This document shows, piece after piece, positions 25,561 to 37,273 of a DNA stretch of 64,000 nucleotides; the stretch's first letter is position 1, and every line of letters starts with the position of its first letter. A program made the translations under genes and the position numbers. The DNA is from Simmondsia chinensis. Lineage: Eukaryota > Streptophyta > Magnoliopsida > Caryophyllales > Simmondsiaceae. The DNA lies in the NCBI GenBank assembly GCA_018398585.1, contig JAGTTD010000011.1:14251346-14315345 (forward strand). The letters run 5' to 3'. Under the pieces are notes generated by a model. It did not search any database. It saw only the letters and a program-made list of their open reading frames with translations, and was not told the origin of the DNA.

Positions 25561-27920
25561 AATTAAATGGCCCCCTATACGCTTATATAAACCTTGTATA
25601 TATCACAAATTATGACAAATATATTCATAATATATTGTCAAGCATGATAATTGATCACAATAATCAATATTGTAATTGTCCCAAAATATCAATACTACAT
25701 TTACAGATAGAATCAACAAACTAATATTCTAAAGTTACATCCTCGTTATATCAGCAATTAAGGGAATGAATATTTACAATTATTAATCAACCACATAAAA
25801 TCCCAAAATGTTAAAGAAATATGGAGTTCCAAACTTCCTCTTGTTGATCTCCTTCTTTCATCCAAGTTGGGTATTATCAACCGGTAATCGGGCATTACGA
25901 TCATTGTTAATGGATTCATTTGGAACCTAAAACAAGTAAAAAACAGAAATTTAAGTCCAGTGGTATACCTAAAAGGCATTATTACCACTTGCACCAATTA
26001 TGCTCATGACAAAAACAAACTGTTTTGTCGATGAAGACAAACTGATTTCCTAAAAAGCAACCATAAGTTCATAAATAATTACATATTACATATTACACAT
26101 TTTTACTATTCTAAGCTATCTGCCTCATCCAGGAACTTCATTTTAATCAATTGGAATGGGGGTCAGCTTTAGGCATTGTAAATTTGAATTAACATATTCC
26201 AATTTTGATAGACTATAGTCAGTCCTCTCCATATGTGCATTCATGACTGACTTAAGCTCATCTTAATGTTAGGTTTTTTCAACTCTAGAACCTAGCAACA
26301 CAAAACAAAGAGCAATCCAGATGTGCTCAGTAAGAACCTCTCTAGATACTACCAATAGAAAACAGAGAACAATCAGACATGCTAGGAACCTCTCTAAAAC
26401 TTAGCAACACAAAACAAAGAGCAATCAGGGTGTTATTGAGAACCTAACTTCACACGAAGCTATAAACTAAACAATTCCTCCCACATTATGCACATAAACA
26501 TACAACTCGTGTACAAAACTCATTTATTGGAGAAAGGAACAATGGTTTTCCAAAAGCAACGATTTATCAATATATAATTTATAGTGAAGAATAAAAACAC
26601 ATCTGAGAAGAACTCTTAATCATAAAGTGACTATTCTCTAATCAGTTTAGTAAGTTTGACTGTGAGTACTCATAGTAGCAACTAAAAAGCTATTGCCTCC
26701 CAACAACAAACATATTTATCCAGAGTTGATTCAAAATACATACACACAACTTATCTAGAAATAACTAAAGCTTAAATATGAGAAGTAGAAGATCAATATA
26801 TAAATGGATTAGATTATAGGAAAAACTTGGCATATTTGGTACCTTAGCCATCATGTAAGGCAAGTGAGCCATAAGCATCATAATTGCGATTTCACAATAT
26901 GTGGAATGTCTACCAAAAGACGAAGAATAAGCGATAAATCTGGTTGAACCATAGTGAAGTTGGAAGGAGAATTTTACAAATTCCACAAATTGTCAACTAC
27001 TAAGCCAAGGGGGAGTGTAAGTGTGAAATTTCACCCTTCTTTAGGCCAACTTGCAAAGCTGACATATATGAGGCTTACATATAACCGAAGTGGGGTTTCA
27101 TCTTAAAACTATTTGCTAGTAAGTGGAATAGTCCACTATTGTCCTCTTCTCTCTCACAACTCGCATGTGAAATTTCCTACTAGCTTCATGTATGAAATTC
27201 TTAACAATAAGAGTGATTTTGGAAGACACATGATTCAAATTCCAAAATACATATATATAAGAGAGTAATGCGTGACAATTGCTACAAATGCAAATTTAAA
27301 GCATGTTACCGTTCAATGTGAAGCTTCTTTGTGACTAAAGCACTTAAAAGACAGACATGTGATGTTACTAAATGTAGCATATTAGATGACGAAACATCTC
27401 CATTGTCAAAAAATAAAGTAGCTCAAGAAGACTATATGATAGAAAAATATAATAAATTTAATTAAACAACCACAAATATCATGAAAACGTCAATCAGTAT
27501 GGCAAGCTTGCCATCCCACTTTCAAACAAATATAGTTGAAGGCACTAGTACAAATGTTAGCTGATGCAAACAACTTCTATTCATTGAATTATATTATTAG
27601 AAAATTTTGTACCCGATCAACGAACAAAATATCTAAATTCATAAGAAAGCTCAAATGACATAATAAATTAGAGCACGTATTTCTAATAAGTCTTAACATA
27701 ATATAAAAGATAAAAACACATTTCTGTATGACATGAACCTAAATTAATTCTTGTCGAAACACAAAAAAGCATAACAAGAATAAAAATATGCAAAATCGGG
27801 TTGACTTAGAATGAAATAAAGTATTCGATTCAAGTTGTAAGTTTGGTTCAAGCTCATTTGCTTAGCTAAACAAGCTGAATTGAAGCTAAATTAGGAGCCT
27901 AATACACAAACACACATATA
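25561..27920. other. Unassigned AT-rich DNA
   Basis: Possibly the interior of the CACTA-like element. Minus-strand open frames at 25758-25997 and 26765-26986 show no domain I recognise. A run 'CCAAGGGGGAGTGTAAGTG' at 27006-27024 looks like a PPT/LTR junction but no partner LTR was found. Confidence 0.3.
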
Positions 27921-27950
27921 CTAGTTGTTTCACATGCAATGCACGGTCAT
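27921..27950 (-). mobile_element. Probable Helitron 3' terminus
   Basis: On the minus strand 'CCGTGCATTGCATGTG' can fold into a short hairpin and is followed, after AAACAA, by CTAG and then T. A hairpin 5-12 bp before CTRR, with T as the next base, is the standard Helitron end. It lies on the correct side and strand for the Rep/helicase remains at 33700-43800. Confidence 0.45.
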
Positions 27951-29014
27951 TACAATTCATTAATTGATTTAATTTCGGCAACTACAAGCTACTCATCTAT
28001 GTTGGTTTGCATGTCTGATCATTTTGTTCTAATGTCATGTAATTCAGGGAATTGATTAATGCTAGTCATTGTATCTTTGGTGTAGTATTTGTTTGTTCAT
28101 GCACATACCTTACTCGGTGTGGATTGTGAATCAGGCACTCTGCCCATCGTCAGTATTGTGGTACTTATGGTTGATTCTTACTATAATAATATTCTTCCAC
28201 AGTTGTTATGAAATCGATGACGGGGTTCAGTAATTGTTTTGGACCAAAGGGGTTCGGTATTGGTGCTGGACTTTGTGGTGCTTCAAATGTAAATAATACA
28301 CGGCTTGTGTAGAAAGTTTTCTAAGTATGTGGCTAACATGTCATAGCCATATTCATGCAAATGTTTATAGTGTTATGAATGAAAATGTGTGGCAGGTCTC
28401 CATTTTTTGCTCTCAAGGACGCGGTTATTCGTGTGATTCAACTTTTTGTACTCATTTGTTTTCCTTTGTCTTAGGATTCCTTTGTGTAACAAACACTTTG
28501 AATGCCATCTAATCATCTTGTCAAACTTCAAGGATGATATTAAAGTAGAATTTGACATAGATTGTATCAATATTTTTTTTAAATTTGAAAAACACATGAT
28601 TATTACTCATCATCATTATAAGTTTTATTGGGAGCATTCTTATAATTTCTATATAAGAATTATTTGTTGACTATTTTTACCTCAAATTCCTTCGCATCCA
28701 TATAATTTAAATATTTTACCTGTAATTGGTTGATATAGTTGGAGTTATACAATTTTATATGTCTCGAGTTTGTGAATAAGTGAAGACACATTGAAGATGG
28801 GTCTCACATTTGGCTTCAATAAAAATTGATTAATTTGAACTTTTTTAGCTGGGAACAATATTCTTAAAAAAAATATTTTATTTGCAATTTTTTCTTTTGT
28901 TGCGGCCATTTGATCTCCTTTTAGACTTCCTCGGTTTTAGTGTACCTTACACTATACATAAGTTATAAAATAGTTTTAGACAAATTATTTTTCTGTCAAT
29001 TGTATATACATTAA
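27951..29014. other. Unassigned DNA, inferred Helitron interior
   Basis: No recognisable coding or structural signal. Overlapping short open frames at 28327-28670 on both strands look fortuitous. Confidence 0.3.
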
Positions 29015-29991
29015 GGCTCTGTTTGGCACATGAAATTAAAATTGGACTGTGAAATTACAATTTCAATGTTAATTATAATGGAATCGGAATTCCATTATTT
29101 GGTATTTCAAATGAGAATTATAATTACATAATAATTCGTATCATCAAGGGTTTTTGGTTAACGAAGTTGAAATATTTCAAGTTTCAATTCAAGTATTGTT
29201 GGGTTTTGGTCGTAGCAGTTCACATTGCATTCAAGTTATTATGGTATGAGCTATCCAATTTGAGTTCGAGTAATTCGATTTTCAACTCAAATTGGGTTGA
29301 TTATCGCGTTGGATTATTTGGGGTTCAAGTTACCTCGAATTTTTAGTTAATCGGGTTAGGTATTTTCGGGATTCAGGCTGGTTATGATCGGATTTGAGTT
29401 CATTTAGGTTATTTCAATCTCGAGTCATCTAGTTTTGGGATAAATGAGTTGTATCTTTCAAATTTTGAGTCATTTTAGGCTGCGTTTGATATGGGTTGGG
29501 TCATTTTGGGCATAGGTCAATTTTGTCTTGTTATTTCCACTTCAGCTTAACTTGTTTACATTACATTCAAGTCTAGTAGTTTTATTTTTTAGATTTGAGT
29601 CATCTCGAGTTTCAGGTTAATCGGGGTGGGTCATTTTGGACTTTGAGATAAGGTGATTTCAGTCATTTCAAGTTCAACTCATTTGAGTTGGGTGCTTTAT
29701 AGGTTCGGATCAAGTTTTAGGTTGTGTCTAAGCCTTTAAATTTTGAGTCACCTTGGATTTGGGCTAATCAAGTGGGGTCATTTGGGTTTTAGGTTAATGG
29801 AATTAATATAGAATTGTAATTCCTTACCCCCCCACCTTAAGGAATTGGAAAATATGATTTTCAGTTAAAAATCAATTCCACGGAATTGGACAGTGGAATT
29901 GTAGTTCCAATTCCAGCAGATGAATCACACAACAGAAATTGGAATTCTAGGACCCAATTCTAGCATTCAATTTCATGCTCCAAACACAGCC
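29015..29991. mobile_element. Harbinger/Tourist-like non-autonomous element
   Basis: Starts GGCTCTGTTTGGCACATGAA and ends TTCATGCTCCAAACACAGCC, imperfect inverted repeats. TAA flanks both sides (29012-29014, 29992-29994), the 3-bp duplication of PIF/Harbinger elements. The interior (about 29190-29780) is a degenerate repeat of 'GGGTCATTT', 'TTCGAGTT' and 'TTCAGGTT' words. Confidence 0.65.
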
Positions 29992-30193
29992 TAATTAAAT
30001 ATGATTAGTTTAAGAAATGCACTTACTGTGCTTCCAATTCTCTTGTTTCAGTGTGCTTGGGATTGGGGTGTAACTGCGCTTATATTTCACTCTCCCTAGA
30101 CCTTGCCTTGGTGGGAGCCTTACAGGTACTGGATTTATTATTTGTATACAATTGAACTGAACATAATGTATATAGTAATGTATGTAATATGTA

Positions 30194-31851
30194 GGGTTAT
30201 TTATATTTTAGTACCCTGATGTTTCTGAAAATAATAAAAAGGATCATGACCTTTTTGAATTAATAAAAAGGCCCTAAGCTTTTGTCATATTAATAAAAAG
30301 GCGTCTCTCCAGCGTAATGATGTCATTTTCTACCGATAGAGCTCATGTGACAATTTTTTTTTTTATTAATGCTTCAATAAAACAATAAAAGTACCCTTCA
30401 ATACTCTTATTCTTATTTTATAGACACAAAATTCGATATATTGCATTATGTAAAAGTTATATGTCTTCACTTAATTTGTTTAAAAATATAATTATCGAAG
30501 ATTATTTTTATCATTTTACTGTAGCATTGATAAAAAAGGCTGTTGTCACGTCAGATTTATTGACGGAAAATAATTTCATCACGCCAAAGAAGGGCCTTTT
30601 TATAAATATGACAAAAACTTAGGGTCTTTTTTATTAATTCAAAAAGTTCAAGTTCATTTCTTTTCTAAAAATGTTAAGGTACTAAAATACAAAGGAAATT
30701 TTCATAAAACCACCTTAATTTTTTTATTTTGCGGGAAACCACCTTACTTTTGCTAAAAATTTACAATGTCACACCTTATGACAGTTCCGTTAGTTCTGTT
30801 AGTTCAAGCACTGTGTATTGGGCATCTTTTGACCAAAACGACATGTTTAGACATTACTAATTCAACAATATTTATCAAATTACCATTATACCCTTTGAAA
30901 TTAAAAAAAATATGCAAAAATTCAAAAAAATTTAGATTTGAAATTAAAATATGAAAAATTAGAAAAATGTACAATTCAGATTTTAAATTAAAACATTAAA
31001 AAATTTAAAACAAATTAAGAAAAAAAGGGGGAAAAATTTAGAAAAAATATAATAATATTTTTCTTACCCTATAAAAAATTAGATTAATAAATTTAAAAGT
31101 AAAAAATATATCAAATTAAAAATTAGAAATTTTTTGCTTTTATGTAAAAGACAGGGATTTTTTATTTTTAGGTGAAAGATAAATATAAGAAGATTTTCTA
31201 ATATTTACATAAAATAATTTTTTGATTAATTATAGTAATAGCATTATAAATTTAGAAGATAATAAAATATTTTTAAAATTTTTATAAATGAATACTATAA
31301 GATAAAATGTAGTAAATTTAAAAAAAATTTAATTTTAAAAAGATTACTAAAATTTTAAATTAAAAATAGCACAAAATTAAAATTTTGAAAATAATTTTGT
31401 AAAAATAAATTCTAAAAAAGCTAAAAAATCAAAGTAAAAAAATATTACTATATTTTTTAAACTTTTTCAAAAAATTTTTATTTTCATAATTTGTTTCCCT
31501 TTTCTAATTTTTATTTTTTTGAATTTCAAATTTATTAATGTCTAAGTAGTGTGTTATATTTAATAACTATGTTCGGGGGTGAGTAAACTGCAATAACAAA
31601 GTTCATTTGATAAATGTTGTTGAATTAATAATGCTTAAACACGTCGTTTTGGTCAAAAGAAGCCCAATATGCAGCACTTGAACTAACGGAGCTAAAGGAA
31701 ACTGTCATAAGTTGTGACATTGCAAATTTTTTTGTAAAAGTAAGGTGGTTTCCTGCAGGAAAAAAAAAAAGAAAAAAGATTAAGGTGGTTTTATGGGACT
31801 GTACCAAAGAATAAGGTAGTTTTATTGAAATTTTCCAAATATAAATAACCC
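30194..31851. mobile_element. MULE-type MITE (outer), split by a second MITE
   Basis: Left end GGGTTATTTATATTTTAGTA with 'TTTTTGAATTAATAAAAAGG' inside is mirrored at 30540-30690 ('CTTTTTTATTAATTCAAAAA', GGTACTAAAATA). The last bases of the right end, AAATATAAATAACCC, lie beyond the inserted element at 31837-31851. TIRs are about 150 bp. A clean 9-bp duplication was not found. Confidence 0.65.
30694..31836. mobile_element. MULE-type MITE (inner) with ~200-bp TIRs
   Basis: Left GGAAATTTTCATAAAACC and right (reverse complement) GGAAAATTTCAATAAAAC. Inside both TIRs are 'GAAACCACCTTACTTTT', 'TTATGACAGTT' and 'TTTTGACCAAAACGAC'. Flanks AAATACAAA (30685-30693) and AAATATAAA (31837-31845) are a 9-bp duplication with one transition. 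The 750-bp core is AT-rich and non-coding. Confidence 0.75.
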
Positions 31852-33699
31852 CATTAAGTAATACCATTGTATAGTTTTATTGCTGTGTGTGATACTAGGA
31901 GCATAATGTCTTTTATGATGTTACTAGATAGGAAATACGCTAATTAGATGCAAAATCATTCCATAATATCAATTACATTATTTCCATCATGTATAATATT
32001 TTAAAGGAAAATGTATTTGTAGATGACCCTATATGGTTTTGAAATTGATTAAATTTGTGCATGACACAGTGTTCACGAACACTTACCTCCTATCGTGTTA
32101 AAATACTTCACATCTGATAGATGAGTTTTGTTGTGTGATGGATAAAGTTGATATGGAGATTGCCATGCGAATGGCATCTACAATTTGTTAACAAAATGTT
32201 GTGTATTATTATATGATGACATACCGATGTGTATCGTTTCTTGCCTGAAGTGTTTGCATATGCATTTCAATATTGGAAGTTATGCCGTGTAATAGAAGTG
32301 ACATATGTGCGTGGGAGGGATTGTGCAGGATAAATTGAGTTCACATTTTAGTTCTGAGAATAGTATGCCATCTCTTCACAACAGTATTTTTTACATGTAT
32401 AATATCTTGCTATAAATAAAATATTTTGGTATGTTTGGTTGTAAGTAATTGCAGATACTTTATATTTACTTGATTGTCTATAAATACCAGCTTTTAAATG
32501 TGATGTACTTTACCTCCTTTTTTGTGATATTGAACGCCATGATACCGTACTAAACGTGTCTGTACACTTATTTTTATGGTTGGTGATCTAATATACCGAA
32601 TGGGTATGTATTGCATAGGCAATTCTGCAACTATAATTGCCAGGTAAGTCATTTCAAACAACAATTTCATGAATCTTCTTTGAATATCTAAGTTGATAAG
32701 GTTATATAGTAAATAATAATTTTCATATTGCATTAAATACATGTTCTTTGTCATATGACTTTACATTTTGATTTGAACGCATTTACGTAAACTTATTTTA
32801 TATTTTGAAAGATTTATTTGTACACAAAATTCTTCATTCAATTGCTAGATTATATGTCATGTCATATATAAGTATTTTCAACCTTGTTGGTGATGTCATG
32901 CGTGATACTATAACATACAACTGCCATGAGAAAACACTCGTTCTAGAAGGTACTCACTGACATTTGTTAGAGTTCGTCTTTTGGCTCTTGTTTATTATCA
33001 TTGAAAATGCTAACTTCAGAGAAAATTGTCTACTTTTGAATGATATAGGACGCTAATTTAGTGACGGAGTTAAATCATTCTATGGTTTCAGCACATGGTC
33101 TCTGGTTTTTTTTCCCTTTGATTATTTTTGCTCAACGACTTTACTACAAAATTATTGGAGTGTTAATTTGGTTATGTTACATAGTGCAACAGAGAGATCA
33201 AGAATTCAAAAAACGTAATTTAGTATACCAAAAAATTTTAGAGAATGTAGGAATTGTGATGGATGCATTTCATCATTTGTTCTAACTTATTTAACAAAAT
33301 TTTAATTTATCTACACTAAAATATATTCTTGAGTTCCCAGAAGGAGAGCTCACATTTTGCCATTCAATTCATCCACAACAACGTTTTTGGAGCTAAAATA
33401 GCACATGCTTTTGAAGTAGTTGTTACCGTCATTTGTATATAAATCTTTAGAATGTCAATTAATTTTAACATATCGTGATTGTTCTTTTGCAGTGAAAATT
33501 GCTCGAAAATTTTTATATAATCCTGTTCATAGCCTCTAGATCGTGTTATTCCTCTTTCTTCCTTTTCCTAACTATATGATCCAATCAACAAATTCAATCA
33601 AGATGTCCATGTACATTCGTGACGGTATCCCCCATCAAGCACATGTTCATTTATAGCGTAGAATATGTGTATGTGCCCAAAATGATGATTGCTGCAATG
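31852..33699. other. Unassigned DNA, inferred Helitron interior
   Basis: Between the MITE pair and the recognisable helicase fragment. A Helitron would encode the rest of its helicase here on the minus strand, but I could not read any of the later motifs. Confidence 0.3.
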
Positions 33700-34710
33700 T
33701 TGATGCGACAATGTCCACTCGTGATCCTTTGTACATAACCGGTAATATTTGTTTGAAATCTCTCCACAATATTACTAATTTTCCTCCAAAAATAATTCTT
33801 TATTATAGATATCTTAAATGTGCAATCAACTGCTTAGAACGCATTTCTATGTGTCATTGGGACCTTGTCAGTTTCAAGGGGAATTTTAAACCTAGTGTGT
33901 ACAACCTTTTCCATTGAGACCAACAGAGTGGTTATCCTTGCAGGAAATGGCTAGCAATATTTCTATTTCTTAGATCTAAAATTTTCTATTAACTTTAGCC
34001 ATAGATATGTCCTCCCTGTTCCACCACTCTAATAAATAAGAAGACACCACCTTCTCTTTCATGTGGGCCGCCATTAATATTGAGCAAAATATTTTTCTTC
34101 ATGTTCTTGAAGCACATATGGCTACTTCGATTAGTGTTTTATCCCATTTGCTATCGTCATCCTATAATCCATGTGCCAGGCATGCTGCTTTGGAGTTTGG
34201 AGTCGTTACCCCTTCTATTGTTCTTATATTCTCATAGCATTTTGCTCAATATACAATGTTTAACAATATTTTTAGGTCAAACCTTTCTCCTAAATTGGGC
34301 AGTGCATAAGCAAGCCTCCCAATGCAAAAATGCTGTTTTCTCGATGTCCATCTCCTTCCTATTTTATTCCATACCCAATAATATGTTGGAAATTCAACAT
34401 ATTTGTATTGAGCAGTTGCATTGTATTCTCTATTTGCATTGAACTATACTGCCAGCAATATGTCCTTGTCTTGATGGTTATTTGCAACATTGGTTAGGCG
34501 ATTGTTGTCTTGAAAGGTGACATTTTATTGTCTCGATAATTGGAATTGTAGCCTCTCTACAGATAGATACTGATGTTGTAGTTGAAACTCAAATATTCTC
34601 CAATACGATTCAATTGGTGAGATGTATCTATGGTTTAAATACTATCTCGTTCACTTGATTTTGTTGTCATTGTAAGTTGTCTGTGCGTGCACACTGCTCA
34701 ATGTTGATCT
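33700..34710 (-). pseudogene. Helitron Rep-helicase, middle part (decayed)
   Basis: From the right end, minus-strand pieces in order: SYWRIFEFQLQHQYLSVERL, NRLTNVANNH, QYKYVEFPTYYWVWNK, KQHFCIGRLAYALPNLGERF, ENIRTIEGVTTPNSKAACLA, and THTRFKIPLETDK joined to PMTHRNAF. These match the plant Helitron protein between the Rep domain and the Pif1-type helicase (YxxYxEFPxxyVWdk..., GRLxYaxPxxGErFyLR...). Frames change several times and stops are present. The RFKIPL/PMTHR join implies an internal deletion that removed part of the helicase. Continues from the Rep fragment at 42543-43800 across the inserted LTR. Confidence 0.75.
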
Positions 34711-35372
34711 TATTGGGAACGTATTTCAAAATTTTTTCCCGAATTGACTATAGCGGGCGCAGCGGAAAGCCAATTTATAAATTCTTAATTTTAAATCTAA
34801 AGCCCTGACCTAACTAAATTATTTAATTAGATCTAGATCTTATTCTAATAGGTTTATATTATGACAGACAAAACATCGAATAAAACTAGTAAAAATATAG
34901 CATGTAGAATAAACAAAATAAAGGAAAAACAAATTAAATATCAATTAGACATATCTGAAATGCGAATCCCAATTCCATTTTGAAGATCTGAAATTGGTAG
35001 AAGATTTCTTGACAAGTTAAGGTCTTTTTCGCAATGACTTCTTCTAGCATCAGGAGGGTAGGCTTTTAAAATATTTAATTTAGTAAAAATTTCAGAATAA
35101 AATTTTTCTTTTAATCTTTTCAAAAAATATTTTTTTAGTAAAATTATGCTACACAATAATTTAGTAAATCCCTAAAATAATTTTAGGATTTTTGTCACTG
35201 GGGAAAACCAAGTCCTAAAACTTAATCATGAATTCTTCACGATAAATACTGTATTTATAAACCAACAAAAGAAAACAACAGTGTGTGAAATACTCATGAA
35301 AAACCCCATGTTGTTGACGTTAGCGACATATTTATTTATTTATTTTATTTTAATTTTGAGGTGCCGTGCACC

Positions 35373-35852
35373 TAGGGGTGTAAATGAGCCAAGCCGGCTC
35401 ACGAGCCCTCGCGAGCCGGCTTGTTATAAAGCTCGAAAAGCTTGGCTCGCTTTGAGCTCGAGCCGAGCAGAGCCGGCTTGTTTAGCTTATCGAGCCGAGC
35501 CCGAGCCTATTGAAGCTTGAGCTCGTAGGCTCGCGAGCCTAAACGAGCCTAAGCGAGCTTTTTTTTAATATAATATATTTTCTTAAATATTGTCCAATGA
35601 ATGCATATGGGAGCCTAAATGAGCCAAGCCTGAGCTTAAACAAGCCCAAATGAGCCTACATTGAGCTTAAATGAGCTGAAATATTGCAAGCCTAATTTGA
35701 AGTTCACCGAGCTTAGATCGAGTTGAGTCGAGCCCGAATTTTCAAAGCTCGGCGAGCTTCGAGCCGAGCCCAAGCCGAGCTTAAAGCTAATGAGCAAAGC
35801 CTTGAGCCTGGCAGGCTCGAGCTCGACTCGGCTCAACTCAAGAACACCCCTA
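35373..35852. mobile_element. hAT-type MITE (TAGGGGTGTAAATGAGC family)
   Basis: Ends TAGGGGTGTAAATGAGCC and ...AAGAACACCCCTA. The interior is packed with GAGCC/GGCTC words on both strands. Flanks CGTGCACC (35365-35372) and TGTGCACC (35853-35860) form an 8-bp duplication with one transition, as for hAT. Confidence 0.7.
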
Positions 35853-36118
35853 TGTGCACCTGTATGCTTCTCCTTTTATTTTTTATTTTTTTAATTTTGT
35901 TTTTGAAACACGATATTTATGGTATTTTATATTCATCTCATGAATATTTATTTAGCATAAAAATTTATTTATCTCAAAAATAAATAATTCATGAATTCAA
36001 TTTTTAAATATTTTCAAACAGTGCTTAAGTTAAGGCTTGCGGAGGGACCTCAGGGACAATTTAACTCTAGCTCAAAATGAGTCAAATTTGATTATCATCT
36101 CATTATAACAATTGATTA

Positions 36119-36172
36119 CCAGCAACAACAACCCAGTACCTCCAAGGGCTCCCGTAAAAGCAGTAAAACTTA
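36119..36172 (-). mobile_element. Au-like SINE, short 3' fragment
   Basis: 'AGCAACAACAACCCAGTACC', 'CCAAGGGCTCCCG', 'AAAAGCAG' is the tail-proximal part of the SINE family; the rest is missing. Confidence 0.55.
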
Positions 36173-36542
36173 ATTCCACTAAATAAGTTTTACTACACTC
36201 TGGAATTAATATATTTACTCAAGAATTTCCCAAATAACTTTTATTACGACAATTAACCTCTCTATTAAATGTCCGTTAGCAAAAGTAACTTTAACTACTA
36301 TCGTTAATTTTCTCAATCTCTCACCGTAGTTCCTGACCCGCCCTTCTAAACAATTCAATAATATAGAAACAATTTTCCTATTAATACCAAATGTCAAACA
36401 TATAGAATAATCTTGCCAAATATTCATGAATCTAATCGTATATTTGCGAATCAACTAAGGGAACATCTTTATCTTGTTAGAGACTATAGATTCAACATAA
36501 AACAACTGTTCCAGCCACGCTTCATGCCGTTACCCAACATAC

Positions 36543-36905
36543 TATTACGATCAGGCTTATATGGTGTTATGCTCTTGTATTCATTACTTGGTGTGTTGTT
36601 GGTTAGTCTCTTTAATTGTTAGTTAGTTCGGTTAGGTGTTCAAGTCAAGGTGTTGGTCTTGTGTGGCGGCTGAGCTAGTAGAGGCAGTTAAGAACTTAGT
36701 CTTAGTGCATTGTATCTAGAATAAGTATAAGTAGTTAGTTCTCTCTTGTACAGAAGCATTGATGAATGATATTGACCCTTATTCTTTCTCTTAGCCCTAA
36801 TTCTCTCTCTACTACTCATCTCTTTCTTCAAATTCTCTTCTCATCTCTACTCTCTTTCACTATTAATCTTAGGTTATGATTCAAGGATTACCTTGAATCA
36901 TAACA
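36543..36905 (+). repeat. 5' LTR of the gypsy element
   Basis: Starts TATTACGATCAGG (TG mutated to TA) and ends GAATCATAACA, followed by ATTGGTATCAGGG. Confidence 0.9.
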
Positions 36906-37273
36906 ATTGGTATCAGGGCCTTGAAGGGCTTCCAATTGTTGCGATTTGGAATTAAGGAGTTGAAATTCAGCTCAAGCTGTAGCAAGGCTGAAGTGAGTCC
37001 AAATCTAGACTCAAAGTGTGTTGAGCGGCCGATCGTGGAAGTAAAGCATGATCAGTAGGAGGGCATGTTGGAGACAGGGAAGGTTGAGCAGATTGATCAA
37101 TTAAAGATACATTTGAGCTTCAGGCAAATTTGAACTGGACTTATTACAACTAGGATCTAAGCTAACTGCAATTAATCCATGAATTAGGATCTATAACCAG
37201 CTGAGTGCATTACTTGATTTAGTTTTTGATAACACTGAATAGATTTCCATTCATTTGCATTCTTTCAATAGCC

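Noticed and set aside
27006..27200. PPT/LTR junction (CCAAGGGGGAGTGTAAGTG)
   Set aside because: No second LTR copy, PBS or pol sequence nearby.
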